DNA of 64,000 nt from an uncultured Mucilaginibacter sp. (GCA_903864275.1 CAIPFE010000039.1:104292-168291); one strand, 5' to 3'. Counted from the stretch's first letter, positions 24,237-34,046 are shown. The notes: generated by a model not told the origin, from the sequence alone. Numbers and translations are program-made.

Positions 24237-27200
24237 ATGACACATACAAAGCTAAAATTAGCTATTCTATGCTTTAACTTAATTTGGGGCATTCTTCTAC
24301 TGTATAACACTTCAGTGTACGGGCAGGATAGAAGTGTAAAATTCTCATCATTGACAATAAATGACGGGCTTTCTCAAAATGATGTAAAGTGCATATTAAA
24401 AGATCATAACGGCTTTATGTGGTTTTCGACTGATGACGGTTTAAACCGTTATGATGGCTATAATTTCATAGTTTACCGACATGACCCTAAAAATAAGCAC
24501 TCATTACCGACAAACGATGTAACAACACTTTTCGAAGATAAGACCGGGAATTTATGGGTGGGTACCAGCGGCGGCGGCTTAAGCTTATACGACCAAAATA
24601 CCGGTTCTTTCACCAATTTTACTTCGACAAAAAATGATGACAGAACACTGTCAAGCGCCGATATTAATTCTATATTTCAGGATAGCAAAAACAATATCTG
24701 GGTAGGCACTTACTCGGGCTTAAACCTGCTCGATCAAAAAACAAAAACATTTAAACGATTTTTCTACACAAAAAACCGCGATGATATTGCCAGTCACCAT
24801 ATTTTCGCGATAACCGAAGGTAATAATGGCACTTTATGGTTAGGAACTGGCGGCGGGCTTGTGGCATTTAACTATAGTACCGGCTACTTAAAGAATTATC
24901 TGCACGATGGCGCAAACAGTATAAGTAATAACAAAATTCATACGTTGTATAAAAACGAAGATGGCAACTTATATATCGGCACCGAAGGAAACGGGCTCGA
25001 CTTTTTTGACATAAAGAAACAATCCTTTACGCATTTCGCCCATCAACCAAACAATTCAAATTCTTTAATTAACGATAATGTATTTGCGCTATCAGCTGCA
25101 GGCCACAATAAGCTTTGGGTTGGTACAGAAGATGGGTTGGACCTTTTCGATGAAGATAAAACGGCATTTACCCACTATATCAATGAAGATAAAGGTAGTA
25201 GCGACCAAAATAATTCGATAGGTTATATTTTAGATAGCGGCGGTATTTTATGGCTGGGTACCTATGAATCGGGTGTGCGTATCTTCGATAGAAATTTATC
25301 TTCATTTGCGCACTTCTATAAACATCCGGGTGACAAGTCAGGGCTAAGCAACAATATAGTTACTTCATTTGTTGAAACCAGTAAAGGGTTTTGGATCGGG
25401 ACCGATGGCGGCGGCCTAAACTTCTTCAATCAATCCACAAAACTGTTTACACATTACAACACACATTCGGCAAATAACAACCATATAAGTGGCGACCATG
25501 TATTGAAACTTTTACAGGATAAGGAACAGAATTTATGGATTAGTTATTATGATGCAGGCTTAGATGTACTTAATGGCAAAACAAAAAAAATCACCCATTA
25601 TACTACTGGCACTAAACCGGATCAGATAAGCGGCAGCATAGTTTTCGGGCTTGCGGAAGACAAGGATGGCGACATTTGGGCAGGAATGGATGATAACGGG
25701 CTGAACGTTATTCACCAGGGAAAGGTTGTAAGACGGTATAAGTACGCACACACCGACACGCTTCATTCTTTATCAAGTAACGATATAAGGGCAATTTATC
25801 GTGATAGGGCGGGAAATATGTGGATAGGCACATTTGATGGGTTAAATCTATATAATCCGGGAAATGATAATTTTACGCATTTTAAAGCCTATAATTCAGG
25901 TTTAACCAATAATGTGATCATTTCAATTTTCGAAGACAGCAGAGGGGTTCTTTGGGCAGGAACCTTAGGCGGCGGATTGAATTTTTATGACAAAAAGAAA
26001 AAAACATTTTCGCCCTATACTTTTCCCGGTAATTTAAACTACTCTATAATCAACAGTATCACCGAAGATAATAAAGGCTTTATGTGGGCAGGCACCAGCA
26101 GCGGCCTGGTTAGTTTTAAACCGGGCACCCACGACTTTAGAAGGTACACCCTTGCCAATAACTTGCAGGGCTATGAATTTTTTATGGATGCGGCATTAAA
26201 TACACAAAATGGCCAGTTGCTTTTTGGCGGCCACAACGGTTTTAATTTGATCGATCCTGACCACCTGTCGCTCAATAAACAATCTCCTGAAGTTGTGTTT
26301 ACTGATTTTCAGCTATTTAATAAACAAGTTCCGATAGGAGAGAATTCCGTTCTTAAAAAGTCAATTACGCAAACAAAGGTCATCAAACTAAATTACGACC
26401 AATCGGTTTTCACGATAGAATTCAGTGCACTTAATTTCACGCTTCCCAAAATGAATGCTTATGCCTACAAGCTGGAAAATTTTGAAAAAAACTGGAATTA
26501 TGTGGGGGATCAAAGAAAAGCAACATATACCAACCTTAACCCGGGAGAATATACATTTGAAGTAAAAGCGGCAAATAACGACGGTTTGTGGAACAATGTC
26601 CCGGCCACCATAAAAATCATTATCGTTCCTCCATTCTGGCTGACGTGGTGGTTCAGGGGATCTTTACTTTTTATTGTTTGTGCGGCCATATACACCTATT
26701 ACCGCTACCGGCTGTATACCATAAAAGCAAAACAAAAAGTACTGCAGCAACTGGTTAAAGAACAAACCGCCGAAGTAGTAAAACAATCGGCAGAACTACA
26801 AAGCCAGGCGGAAGAGCTACAGGCTTTGAACGAAGAACTGCAGGCCCAATCGGAAGAGCTGCAATCACAATCGGATTACTTGCAGGATTTGAATGTTGAA
26901 CTGCAGGAGCAAAAAGAACAGGAGTTGGCCGCAAGGAAAGAGGCTGACAAGGCAAACAAGGCAAAGAGTATTTTCCTTGCAACCATGAGCCATGAAATAC
27001 GGACACCTATGAACGGGGTATTGGGTATGACGTCCCTGCTTTACGAGACAACATTGACCCCTGAACAGCGTGAATATGCGGAGATTATCCGTATTAGTGG
27101 TGAAAACCTGCTAAACGTGATCAATGATATCCTCGACTTTTCGAAAATTGAGTCGGGCCAAATGGAGCTCGATCATCACAATTTTGATCTTCGGCAATGT

Positions 27201-28499
27201 GTAGAAGAAGTATTTGATCTTTTTTCGGAAACGGCTTCAAAAAAACGGCTTGACCTTTTATACCACTTTGATCATAATGTTCCGACACAACTTATTGGTG
27301 ACCAGTTGCGTGTTCGCCAGGTATTACTAAACCTGGTAAATAATGCCATCAAATTTACCACTAAAGGCGAGATATTAATTGAGATTGCACTGCTGGCTAG
27401 AAACAATGAAAATTTAGATATCAGCTTTAAAATTAAAGATACCGGCACGGGTATACCAAAAGATAAACAGTCGAGGTTATTTAAGGCCTTTTCGCAGGTG
27501 GACGCGACTACCACACGGCAGCACGGCGGCACCGGTTTGGGCCTCGTAATCTGCGAACGCCTTGTTAACCTTATGGGGGGGCAAATAGGCATTGAAAGTG
27601 AATTGGGAAAAGGAACAATGGTGCGCTTTAATATTAAAAGCATGATCAATAAAAAAGCATCAACGCCAAATTTAACCATCAATTTAGAAGACGCTGAAGG
27701 TAAACGTGTACTATTAATTGACCGTAATTTAACCGCTCTTAAAATTTGGGAAGATCAGCTTAAGCAATGGAAACTAAACCCTGTTTGCGCTTCATCCGCC
27801 AATGAGGCGTTAAAACATTTAACCGCCGGGGGGAAATTCGACCTTGTAATATCCGGCACCCATATCCCCGGGACAGACACCCTTGAATTAAGCCTGGCTA
27901 TAAAAAAGATAGACAAAAATGTACCGGTAATACTTTTATGTTCGGTAACCGAGAAAAATAAAAACCAGGACATGTTTGCCAGGGTAATATTAAAACCTGT
28001 AAAACAGCAGCAATTATACAATGTTATAAGAACAGAGCTGACGCACAGTGATCTTGTTTTACAGGAAAAAACACCGGTAGCTTTGCTTTCCGAAGAGTTC
28101 GCACAAAAATTTCCAATGAAAATACTTATTGCCGAAGATAACCTGATCAATCAAAAACTCATCACAAAAATAATAAGCAAATTAGGCTACAATCCGCAGG
28201 TTGTTAATAACGGCAACGAGGTATTAGAATGCATCGACACTTCGTTTTTTGATCTTATATTGATGGACATTCAAATGCCTGGGCTGGATGGCTTGGAAAC
28301 AACACGGATAATACGCAGACGGGATACGCGGCAGCCATTTATCATTGCGATGACCGCGAGTGCAATGGCCGAAGACCGGGCGGAGTGCCTCGATGCCGGG
28401 ATGAATTATTTTATTTCAAAACCCATCAGTATAAAGGACCTGGTTACTGTCCTGGAAAAATCATACATCACAAAGGAGAGAAAAAGCTTTATCATTTAA
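24237..28499 (+). CDS. Hybrid sensor histidine kinase with periplasmic two-blade propeller sensor, pseudo-receiver and receiver
   Basis: 1420 residues. Signal/anchor helix (residues 8-30); a periplasmic sensor of about 13 Reg_prop repeats (NGFMWFSTDDGLNRYDG-like, 35-720); a Y_Y_Y domain (about 745-800); a transmembrane helix near 801-825; a Gln/Glu-rich coiled coil with repeated AEELQ/SEELQ heptads (845-905); HisKA with MSHEIRTPMNG (His about 919); HATPase with NNAIKFT, DTGTGIP and GGTGLGL; a first receiver (about 1156-1270) with Gly at 1207 where the phosphoacceptor Asp is expected; a second, intact receiver (about 1288-1410, LILMDIQMPG, Asp 1344). It lacks the C-terminal AraC domain of classic HTCS regulators, so it must signal to a separate partner. 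Confidence 0.93.
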   Translation: MTHTKLKLAILCFNLIWGILLLYNTSVYGQDRSVKFSSLTINDGLSQNDVKCILKDHNGFMWFSTDDGLNRYDGYNFIVYRHDPKNKHSLPTNDVTTLFEDKTGNLWVGTSGGGLSLYDQNTGSFTNFTSTKNDDRTLSSADINSIFQDSKNNIWVGTYSGLNLLDQKTKTFKRFFYTKNRDDIASHHIFAITEGNNGTLWLGTGGGLVAFNYSTGYLKNYLHDGANSISNNKIHTLYKNEDGNLYIGTEGNGLDFFDIKKQSFTHFAHQPNNSNSLINDNVFALSAAGHNKLWVGTEDGLDLFDEDKTAFTHYINEDKGSSDQNNSIGYILDSGGILWLGTYESGVRIFDRNLSSFAHFYKHPGDKSGLSNNIVTSFVETSKGFWIGTDGGGLNFFNQSTKLFTHYNTHSANNNHISGDHVLKLLQDKEQNLWISYYDAGLDVLNGKTKKITHYTTGTKPDQISGSIVFGLAEDKDGDIWAGMDDNGLNVIHQGKVVRRYKYAHTDTLHSLSSNDIRAIYRDRAGNMWIGTFDGLNLYNPGNDNFTHFKAYNSGLTNNVIISIFEDSRGVLWAGTLGGGLNFYDKKKKTFSPYTFPGNLNYSIINSITEDNKGFMWAGTSSGLVSFKPGTHDFRRYTLANNLQGYEFFMDAALNTQNGQLLFGGHNGFNLIDPDHLSLNKQSPEVVFTDFQLFNKQVPIGENSVLKKSITQTKVIKLNYDQSVFTIEFSALNFTLPKMNAYAYKLENFEKNWNYVGDQRKATYTNLNPGEYTFEVKAANNDGLWNNVPATIKIIIVPPFWLTWWFRGSLLFIVCAAIYTYYRYRLYTIKAKQKVLQQLVKEQTAEVVKQSAELQSQAEELQALNEELQAQSEELQSQSDYLQDLNVELQEQKEQELAARKEADKANKAKSIFLATMSHEIRTPMNGVLGMTSLLYETTLTPEQREYAEIIRISGENLLNVINDILDFSKIESGQMELDHHNFDLRQCVEEVFDLFSETASKKRLDLLYHFDHNVPTQLIGDQLRVRQVLLNLVNNAIKFTTKGEILIEIALLARNNENLDISFKIKDTGTGIPKDKQSRLFKAFSQVDATTTRQHGGTGLGLVICERLVNLMGGQIGIESELGKGTMVRFNIKSMINKKASTPNLTINLEDAEGKRVLLIDRNLTALKIWEDQLKQWKLNPVCASSANEALKHLTAGGKFDLVISGTHIPGTDTLELSLAIKKIDKNVPVILLCSVTEKNKNQDMFARVILKPVKQQQLYNVIRTELTHSDLVLQEKTPVALLSEEFAQKFPMKILIAEDNLINQKLITKIISKLGYNPQVVNNGNEVLECIDTSFFDLILMDIQMPGLDGLETTRIIRRRDTRQPFIIAMTASAMAEDRAECLDAGMNYFISKPISIKDLVTVLEKSYITKERKSFII

Positions 28500-28505
28500 C
28501 TGGTG

Positions 28506-28586
28506 TCAAGTACAAAGTCTTTAGTCCAAAGTCTTTAGTCGAATTTTGTTCTTTTCTTTACTTAGGGCTTTCGACTTGAGACTAAG
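28506..28586. repeat. Heptamer-unit inverted array, AAAGTCT/TTAGTCC family
   Basis: The left array (28506-28541) holds units AAAGTCT, TTAGTCC, AAAGTCT and TTAGTCG. The right array (28564-28586), read on the minus strand, is TTAGTCT, CAAGTCG and AAAGCCC. The register of the left array can be run back to the last base of the kinase stop codon at 28499. It lies between two convergent genes. Confidence 0.8.
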
Positions 28587-28635
28587 CGTCTATTTAATGG
28601 TAACACAACACTATCCTATTTCCCCTTTGGTTACT

Positions 28636-29625
28636 TTATTGAAATTCTTCATCAACACTTTCTCTTAAATCATATAGCAGCCACTGCTTTTTTGCAATAG
28701 ATTGTGTTTTTGACCGGAGGAGTTTAATAAAATCTTCAACACCCAGGGGTTCGTTTCCATTGGCATGTATTAATACGATACTCCCCGGCTGCGACTGCTG
28801 CCCTTTAGCCAGCCACGCGTCGGACCCGATAGGTATAAGGCCGAAATCGGTGATCTTGTATACCAGCTGTTGATCGGATACCAAGCCGGGGAAACGGAAA
28901 AACACGGAGGGCAGCAAGCCGTTTTTGAGCATAGCTTTTTCAGTTTCCAATACTTCGTAATTAATATCCGTTCCGGGTTCTAATAAAAAGTTTTCTTTGA
29001 GCGGAAGTTTTGAGCTTACCCGGTGGTTATAGGAATGATTGATCCAGATAATATAAATTTCATGGTCTGCCTGCATTTTCTTTAGCCATTCAAGGTCCTG
29101 CGGGTGTTGCCGCATCCATATGCCAGTAATGGATAAGGCAACCGGCGCCGGACGCTCTACTTTTTGGAATTCCCTGAAAATGTCCGTAAATACCACCCTG
29201 TCAAGCGGGCGGTGCGAGGGGCAAAGATCGGCGGTCAGGCTTATCCCGGCCTCTTTTGGCATACCTTCCTCTATCCCGGCATCCTGGATATTAGCCGATT
29301 GTTTTTCGGCTTTACGCAACGCCTTTTCATACGGCGTGTTTTTGAAGAAATCCCTTGTTTCAGCCAGGACCATGGGCTTAACCTTGTAAAAGCCGGGCTC
29401 GTCGATCTTTGTTTCCAGTGTTTGCGGGTTCACCAGCAAATAATAGGTTTTGCCGTCATTTTCAAACTGCCTGATGATCATCCAGTCCTGCGGGTAATGC
29501 GTGGCCCAGCCATAATAGACTTTATAGCTGGTTATTTTTAGGTAATTGGCCTGGGCTTGCGCTTCAAAAATTGTCCCCAGCAAACAAAAGAATAGAGGAA
29601 AGTATTTTATTAATTGTTTCTTCAT
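28636..29625 (-). CDS. Secreted polysaccharide deacetylase-like protein
   Basis: 329 residues with a signal peptide (residues 1-25, EAQAQ). Residues 130-329 have the NodB-fold landmarks: SLTADLCPS (Asp pair region), YIIWINHSYNHR (the HxxxH zinc motif, here NHSYNH), FFRFPGLVS (RxPxG-like), and IVLIHANGNEP (final His). The first 120 residues are a separate domain with no clear assignment. The substrate is unknown; family members remove N- or O-acetyl groups from glycans. Divergent from pdxJ over a 113-bp gap filled by heptamer units. Confidence 0.78.
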   Translation of the reverse strand: MKKQLIKYFPLFFCLLGTIFEAQAQANYLKITSYKVYYGWATHYPQDWMIIRQFENDGKTYYLLVNPQTLETKIDEPGFYKVKPMVLAETRDFFKNTPYEKALRKAEKQSANIQDAGIEEGMPKEAGISLTADLCPSHRPLDRVVFTDIFREFQKVERPAPVALSITGIWMRQHPQDLEWLKKMQADHEIYIIWINHSYNHRVSSKLPLKENFLLEPGTDINYEVLETEKAMLKNGLLPSVFFRFPGLVSDQQLVYKITDFGLIPIGSDAWLAKGQQSQPGSIVLIHANGNEPLGVEDFIKLLRSKTQSIAKKQWLLYDLRESVDEEFQ

Positions 29626-29638
29626 AATTTGAATTGCA

Positions 29639-29741
29639 GATGTCCGATTTCGAATTTAGTATTTATATGTTTGTGTAGAAGATTTTGTTTTTACAAATCG
29701 AAAATAAATTAAAAATCAAAATAAATCCGAAATCCGAAATG
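29639..29741. repeat. Heptamer-unit array, AAATCCG family, running into the pdxJ start codon
   Basis: The left part (29639-29668) has ATTTCGA, ATTTAGT and ATTTATA units. The right part (29695-29741) keeps 7-bp register for six units, the last two being AAATCCG, and then ends AAATG. The ATG in that ending (29739-29741) is the pdxJ start. The intermediate units are A-rich variants. Confidence 0.8.
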
Positions 29742-30455
29742 ACCAGACTGTCCATCAACATAAACAAAATAGCTACACTTCGTAATTCGCGCGGTGGTAA
29801 TAACCCCGATTTGATACAAGTTGCAAAAGATTGTGAACGTTTTGGCGCACAGGGCATAACTGTGCATCCACGGCCCGATGAAAGACATATCCGTTACAAT
29901 GATGTTTTTGAGCTGAAAAAAATAGTGACTACCGAGTTTAATATTGAAGGTAATTGTCAGGAGCAAAAGTTTATCGACCTGGTATTAGCCAACAAACCTG
30001 AACAGGTAACCCTGGTGCCAGATGTTTTGGGACAACTTACCTCGAACCATGGCTGGGATACCATTGCCAACCAGCAATATTTAAAGGATATGATCGCTGT
30101 TTTTAAACAGGCTGGTATCCGCGTGTCGATATTTGTAGACCCTGATCCCAAAATGGTAGAAGCCGCGGCCACGACAGGAACAGACAGGATTGAATTATAC
30201 ACCGAAGCTTATGCGTACCATTATCAGCAGGGACGGGAAATTGCTATCGCGCCATACGTGCAAGCGGCTGAGATAGCCCAGAAAAAAGGCCTGGGCATAA
30301 ATGCCGGGCATGATCTTGATCTGCATAACCTTAAATATTTTGCCGAAAATATCCCCGGCCTGGATGAAGTGAGCATTGGCCATGCATTAATTTGCGATGC
30401 CTTGTATTATGGTTTGGAGAACACCATACAAATGTACCTGAGGCAATTAGTCTGA
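29739..30455 (+). CDS. pdxJ: Pyridoxine 5'-phosphate synthase
   Basis: 238 residues from the ATG at 29739, the usual PdxJ length and N-terminus (MTRLSININKIATLRNSRGGNNPD). An upstream frame to 29685 would read through repeat units and is rejected. Motifs: GITVHPRPDERHIRYNDV (phosphate and substrate loop with the catalytic His), NIEGNCQEQKFIDLV, VTLVPDVLGQLTSNHGWD, RVSIFVDPDPKMVEAA, DRIELYTEAYA, GINAGHDLDLHNL and EVSIGHALICDALY. It joins deoxyxylulose phosphate with 3-amino-1-hydroxyacetone phosphate to give PNP (DXP-dependent B6 pathway), in the cytoplasm as an octamer. Confidence 0.96.
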   Translation: MTRLSININKIATLRNSRGGNNPDLIQVAKDCERFGAQGITVHPRPDERHIRYNDVFELKKIVTTEFNIEGNCQEQKFIDLVLANKPEQVTLVPDVLGQLTSNHGWDTIANQQYLKDMIAVFKQAGIRVSIFVDPDPKMVEAAATTGTDRIELYTEAYAYHYQQGREIAIAPYVQAAEIAQKKGLGINAGHDLDLHNLKYFAENIPGLDEVSIGHALICDALYYGLENTIQMYLRQLV

Positions 30456-30605
30456 ACCGGGATAGAAGGATTTTACGGATTTTTGGGATGCAGCGGCATC
30501 AATCAATTTTGCCTGGCCGGAACAATTACCCCAACCAATAAACTAATGAATTAACAAATTTTAAAAATAAAATTCTAATTTCGGTTTTACCAATTACCCG
30601 TTATC

Positions 30606-32360
30606 ATGAAAAAAATAATTGCCTTGCTCATCCCTGTCGCATTGCTTTTTGGCTGCGACCAAAACAAGCCCGTGACAGCCACAGTTTCCGGTGATGCTGC
30701 CTTTCAAAAACTTTCGGATGATTACCTCACGGGATACCTGGCATGGCGGCCGGAAAACGGCGTGGCGCTCGGCTATCACCAATATGATGGCAAGGTTACA
30801 GATATGGGCAAGGAGTCGCTGGGCAAAGAACTTGGTCGACTGAAAGATTTTGACCAAAAACTTGCTGCTGAGGATACAGCTTCACTAAGCCCGAAAATGT
30901 TTTATGATTACCGCATACTGAGGTCGGCAATAAAAGACGAGATCTTCACCTTTGAAGATATGGGCACCTACGACAGAAACCCGATGACTTACGCCGGCGC
31001 TGTTGACGTAAGTATTTATGTCAAGCGTAATTTTGCGCCGATTGAGGACCGCATTAAATCCATCATCGCCATTGAAAAAAATGCGCCGAATATTTTCGCA
31101 GCAGCAAAAGCAAATCTCAAGGATTCTTTGCCAAAACCTTATATCGAAACTGCCATTGAGGTAGCCCATGGCACGACAGATTTTTTAGGGGGCGACCTGA
31201 AAGTAGCCTTAAAAGATGTGAAGAATGATACCCTGACGAAGGCTTTTAACGCGGCCAATAAAATTGCTATTGATGCCATAAACGGATTCGCCACCTGGCT
31301 GCAAAAAGAAAAACTACCCAAAGCAAATAATAATTATGCTATTGGCGAGGCCAGCTACAAAAAAATGCTGCTTTACAGCGAAGGGCTTACGTTATCGCCC
31401 GAAAAGATATTAGCCATAGGCCTGAAAGAATTAAAAAAAGAGCAGGAAGTATTTAACGGCGCTGCGAAGACCATTAATCCAAATAAAAAACCGGTTGATG
31501 TTTATCACGACCTGCAAAAAGACCATCCAACCGCCGAAAACCTGATCCCCGACGTAAAAAAGAATGTTGAGGCGATACGCAAATTTTTGACTGACAAAAA
31601 TATAGTGACAATGCCCGCAACGGTTAATTTGAAAGTGCAGGAAACACCGCAATATGCCCGCGCGACCAGCACGGCTTCAAATGATGATCCCGGTCCGTTC
31701 GAAACTAAAGCAACTGAAGCCTATTATTATGTTACGCCGGTAGACCCGAAATGGACAGCTCAACAAAAAGAAGACTGGCTGCGGCAGTTTGATTATTATA
31801 CTACCGACAATGTGACCATTCATGAAGCTTATCCCGGCCATTATACCCAGTTTTTGCATTTAAACGCCTCGTCGGCTACCCGCATTGAGAAAATGTTCGC
31901 CAGTTACGCCTACGTTGAAGGCTGGGCACATTACTGTGAACAAATGATGGCTGATGCCGGCTATGGCCACAATGGCGATACCGTGCGTGCTGCTAAATAC
32001 CGCCTTGCACAGGCTGGGGATGCCCTGCTGCGTTTATGCCGGCTTTGTGTGTCGATAAAAACCCATTGTCAGGGGATGAAACTTGATGACGCAACCAAAT
32101 TTTTTATGGATAACTGGTACCAGGGCGAAAAGCCATCGCACCAGGAAGCGCTTCGCGGCACTTTTGATCCTGGTTATTTGTTTTACACCATTGGTAAATT
32201 AGAAATTTTAAAACTTCGCACTGATTACGAAAAACAGGAAGGCGCAAATTTCTCCCTCAAGAAATTCCATGATGCCATGTTAGACCATGGTATGCCGCAA
32301 ATTTATTTGTTAAGGGAAGTGTTGTTAACGGATAAGGGTACCTGGGGAGAGGTGTTGTGA
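30606..32360 (+). CDS. DUF885 family lipoprotein (putative zinc peptidase)
   Basis: 584 residues. Lipoprotein signal MKKIIALLIPVALLFGC with the Cys at residue 17. The DUF885 signature is present: VTIHEAYPGHYTQF (HExxxGH, a gluzincin-like metal site) and SYAYVEGWAHYCEQMMADAGY, where a Glu could complete metal binding. Then RLCRLCVSIKTHCQGMKLDDA and a C-terminal FDPGYLFYTIGKLEILKLR. Members look like carboxypeptidase-like enzymes; the substrate is unknown. It is exported and lipid-anchored, periplasm side or surface. The TGA stop enters a heptamer array directly. Confidence 0.9.
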   Translation: MKKIIALLIPVALLFGCDQNKPVTATVSGDAAFQKLSDDYLTGYLAWRPENGVALGYHQYDGKVTDMGKESLGKELGRLKDFDQKLAAEDTASLSPKMFYDYRILRSAIKDEIFTFEDMGTYDRNPMTYAGAVDVSIYVKRNFAPIEDRIKSIIAIEKNAPNIFAAAKANLKDSLPKPYIETAIEVAHGTTDFLGGDLKVALKDVKNDTLTKAFNAANKIAIDAINGFATWLQKEKLPKANNNYAIGEASYKKMLLYSEGLTLSPEKILAIGLKELKKEQEVFNGAAKTINPNKKPVDVYHDLQKDHPTAENLIPDVKKNVEAIRKFLTDKNIVTMPATVNLKVQETPQYARATSTASNDDPGPFETKATEAYYYVTPVDPKWTAQQKEDWLRQFDYYTTDNVTIHEAYPGHYTQFLHLNASSATRIEKMFASYAYVEGWAHYCEQMMADAGYGHNGDTVRAAKYRLAQAGDALLRLCRLCVSIKTHCQGMKLDDATKFFMDNWYQGEKPSHQEALRGTFDPGYLFYTIGKLEILKLRTDYEKQEGANFSLKKFHDAMLDHGMPQIYLLREVLLTDKGTWGEVL

Positions 32361-32549
32361 TGTCGGAATTCGGATGTCGGATTTTCAATTTGGGATTTTG
32401 ATCTGAGTCGTTCGTGGCAACGATGAGAGGACTTACCAGATGCAAAGCAATTTATTCGATCGGCTTTGAAAGACATCTAAGTTTTTTCACCATTGCTTGA
32501 AATGACGTAGACTTTATAAATCCGAAATCGAAATTCCAAAATCCGAAAT
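32360..32549. repeat. Long heptamer-unit inverted array, ATGTCGG / AAATCCG family
   Basis: Left array 32360-32401: six 7-bp units in unbroken register, ATGTCGG, AATTCGG, ATGTCGG, then ATTTTCA, ATTTGGG and ATTTTGA. It starts at the last A of the DUF885 stop. Right array 32518-32549: AAATCCG, AAATCGA, AATTCCA and AAATCCG, the opposite orientation. The spacer of 116 bp holds unrelated sequence. This is part of the 471-bp gap (32361-32831), whose remainder has a short coding-like stretch and AT-rich promoter-type sequence. Confidence 0.85.
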
Positions 32550-32556
32550 TTGTTAC

Positions 32557-32646
32557 CGTGAAGGTGAATCTGTCGGTGCAGATGGTATTGGAAATATTGA
32601 AGAATATATTAGTAAAATATGCAAATCACCAGGATTAGTTTGGTGA
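32557..32646 (+). other. Coding-like remnant of about 29 codons, not assigned
   Basis: Right after the heptamer array a frame reads as 29 codons to a TGA, ending KICKSPGLVW. It has no start codon and no recognised family. It may be the 3' remnant of a deleted gene or a chance frame. Recorded because the rest of the gap is non-coding in character. Confidence 0.25.
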
Positions 32647-32831
32647 ATTTCAATTATCCTTTTATCCGCATTTCGTATTTTTCTCAATTAATGAGCCCGT
32701 TCTCCCTTTTCAACCCGGGTTATTGCAGGATTCGCCTGAATTCAGCCAAAGGTGTTAAAAACCAATTTTTGATCCGATATCTTTTGTCGCAATTTTAATA
32801 CGACAATTTAGTCGACCTAAAAGTAAAAATT

Positions 32832-34046
32832 ATGAAACCTATATCTTCAATGAAGGGTTTTCTGATCGGGTCATTCCTGGTTAGTTGTTTCTTCACTAAT
32901 TGCAAAAAAAATGAAGCCCCCGGGCCCAATGCAATCACACAAAGCACTGCTATTGCCCGTGCACAAAGCACTGATGCACTAAAAGCACTATTAAAATCAA
33001 ACAAGTGGATTATCAACACCCGTGCGGGCGGTGATGTCCGTGGTTATGCTGGTGATGGGGGCCCAGCCAGGAATGCATTGCTGAATAGTCCCCAAAATGT
33101 ATATGTTGATAAAAGAGGAGACGTTTATATCTCAGATCTTGGAAATAATGTTATCCGGAAAATAGACGCAAGAACCGGTATTATTACCACCGTCGCCGGA
33201 AACGGGATTAATGGATTCTCGGGTGATGGCGGCCCTGCCACGCAGGCCAGTTTTAGCAACGCCTTTCATACCGCAACCGATGATATGGGCAACCTGTATA
33301 TCTCCGATCTGAGCAATAGCAGGATCCGCAGGGTAGACAGGCACACCGGCATTGTTGAAACGATTGCGGGTACAGGTTTAACGGACTTTAACGGTGATGG
33401 TAAAACAGCTTTGGAAACGAACCTTAATATACCATTTGGCATTGCTTTTGACAAACAAGGAAACCTGCTCTTTTCTGATGGGACAGGACTCCGTTTAAGA
33501 AAATTAAATATGCGGACTAAAATAATCACTACAATAGCGGGCAATGGAAACCAGGGATATGGAGGAGATGGCGGTCCATCTGCACAAGCCATGTTTAATT
33601 TTATATGGAACGTAACTGTTGATCAGGATAACGGAGATATTTATGTGAGTGATCAATTCAACTGCAGGATAAGAAAAATTGATCCATCGACGGGTATTAT
33701 ATCGACAGTTGCAGGCAACGGCGTTCTTGGGAACAGTGGCATGGGGGGGCTTGCTACCAACGCGTCTTTTAACCAGCCTTTAGGTATGGCAGTGGGTAAG
33801 AAAGGAGATCTTTTCATTTCGGATCAGATCCTCTCCCAGGTTTATGTAGTCGATAAAAAAACGGGCATTATAAACCTGGTTGCAGGCAATGGCACTAATG
33901 GGTTTTTTGGAGATGGGGGGCCTTCTGTAAACGCCATATTATCCTGGCCTAACAGCTTGTCTATGGGTCCGGAAGGAGACCTGTACATCAATGACGCAAA
34001 TAATAACAGGATTAGAAAGATGAGCGGGTTGGCGGACGGGAAATAA
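32832..34046 (+). CDS. NHL-repeat lipoprotein
   Basis: 404 residues. Lipoprotein signal MKPISSMKGFLIGSFLVSCFFTNC, with Cys 24 the likely lipidation site (KKNEAPGPN follows). From residue 65 there are six NHL-type blades, each with a TVAGNGxxGFSGDGGPAxxA loop followed by DxxGNLYISDxxNxRIRK. Such beta-propellers are exported and of unknown function; they may bind carbohydrate or protein. A second shorter protein of this type is encoded at 56333. A hairpin follows the stop. No operon partner: the next gene is convergent. Confidence 0.87.
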   Translation: MKPISSMKGFLIGSFLVSCFFTNCKKNEAPGPNAITQSTAIARAQSTDALKALLKSNKWIINTRAGGDVRGYAGDGGPARNALLNSPQNVYVDKRGDVYISDLGNNVIRKIDARTGIITTVAGNGINGFSGDGGPATQASFSNAFHTATDDMGNLYISDLSNSRIRRVDRHTGIVETIAGTGLTDFNGDGKTALETNLNIPFGIAFDKQGNLLFSDGTGLRLRKLNMRTKIITTIAGNGNQGYGGDGGPSAQAMFNFIWNVTVDQDNGDIYVSDQFNCRIRKIDPSTGIISTVAGNGVLGNSGMGGLATNASFNQPLGMAVGKKGDLFISDQILSQVYVVDKKTGIINLVAGNGTNGFFGDGGPSVNAILSWPNSLSMGPEGDLYINDANNNRIRKMSGLADGK

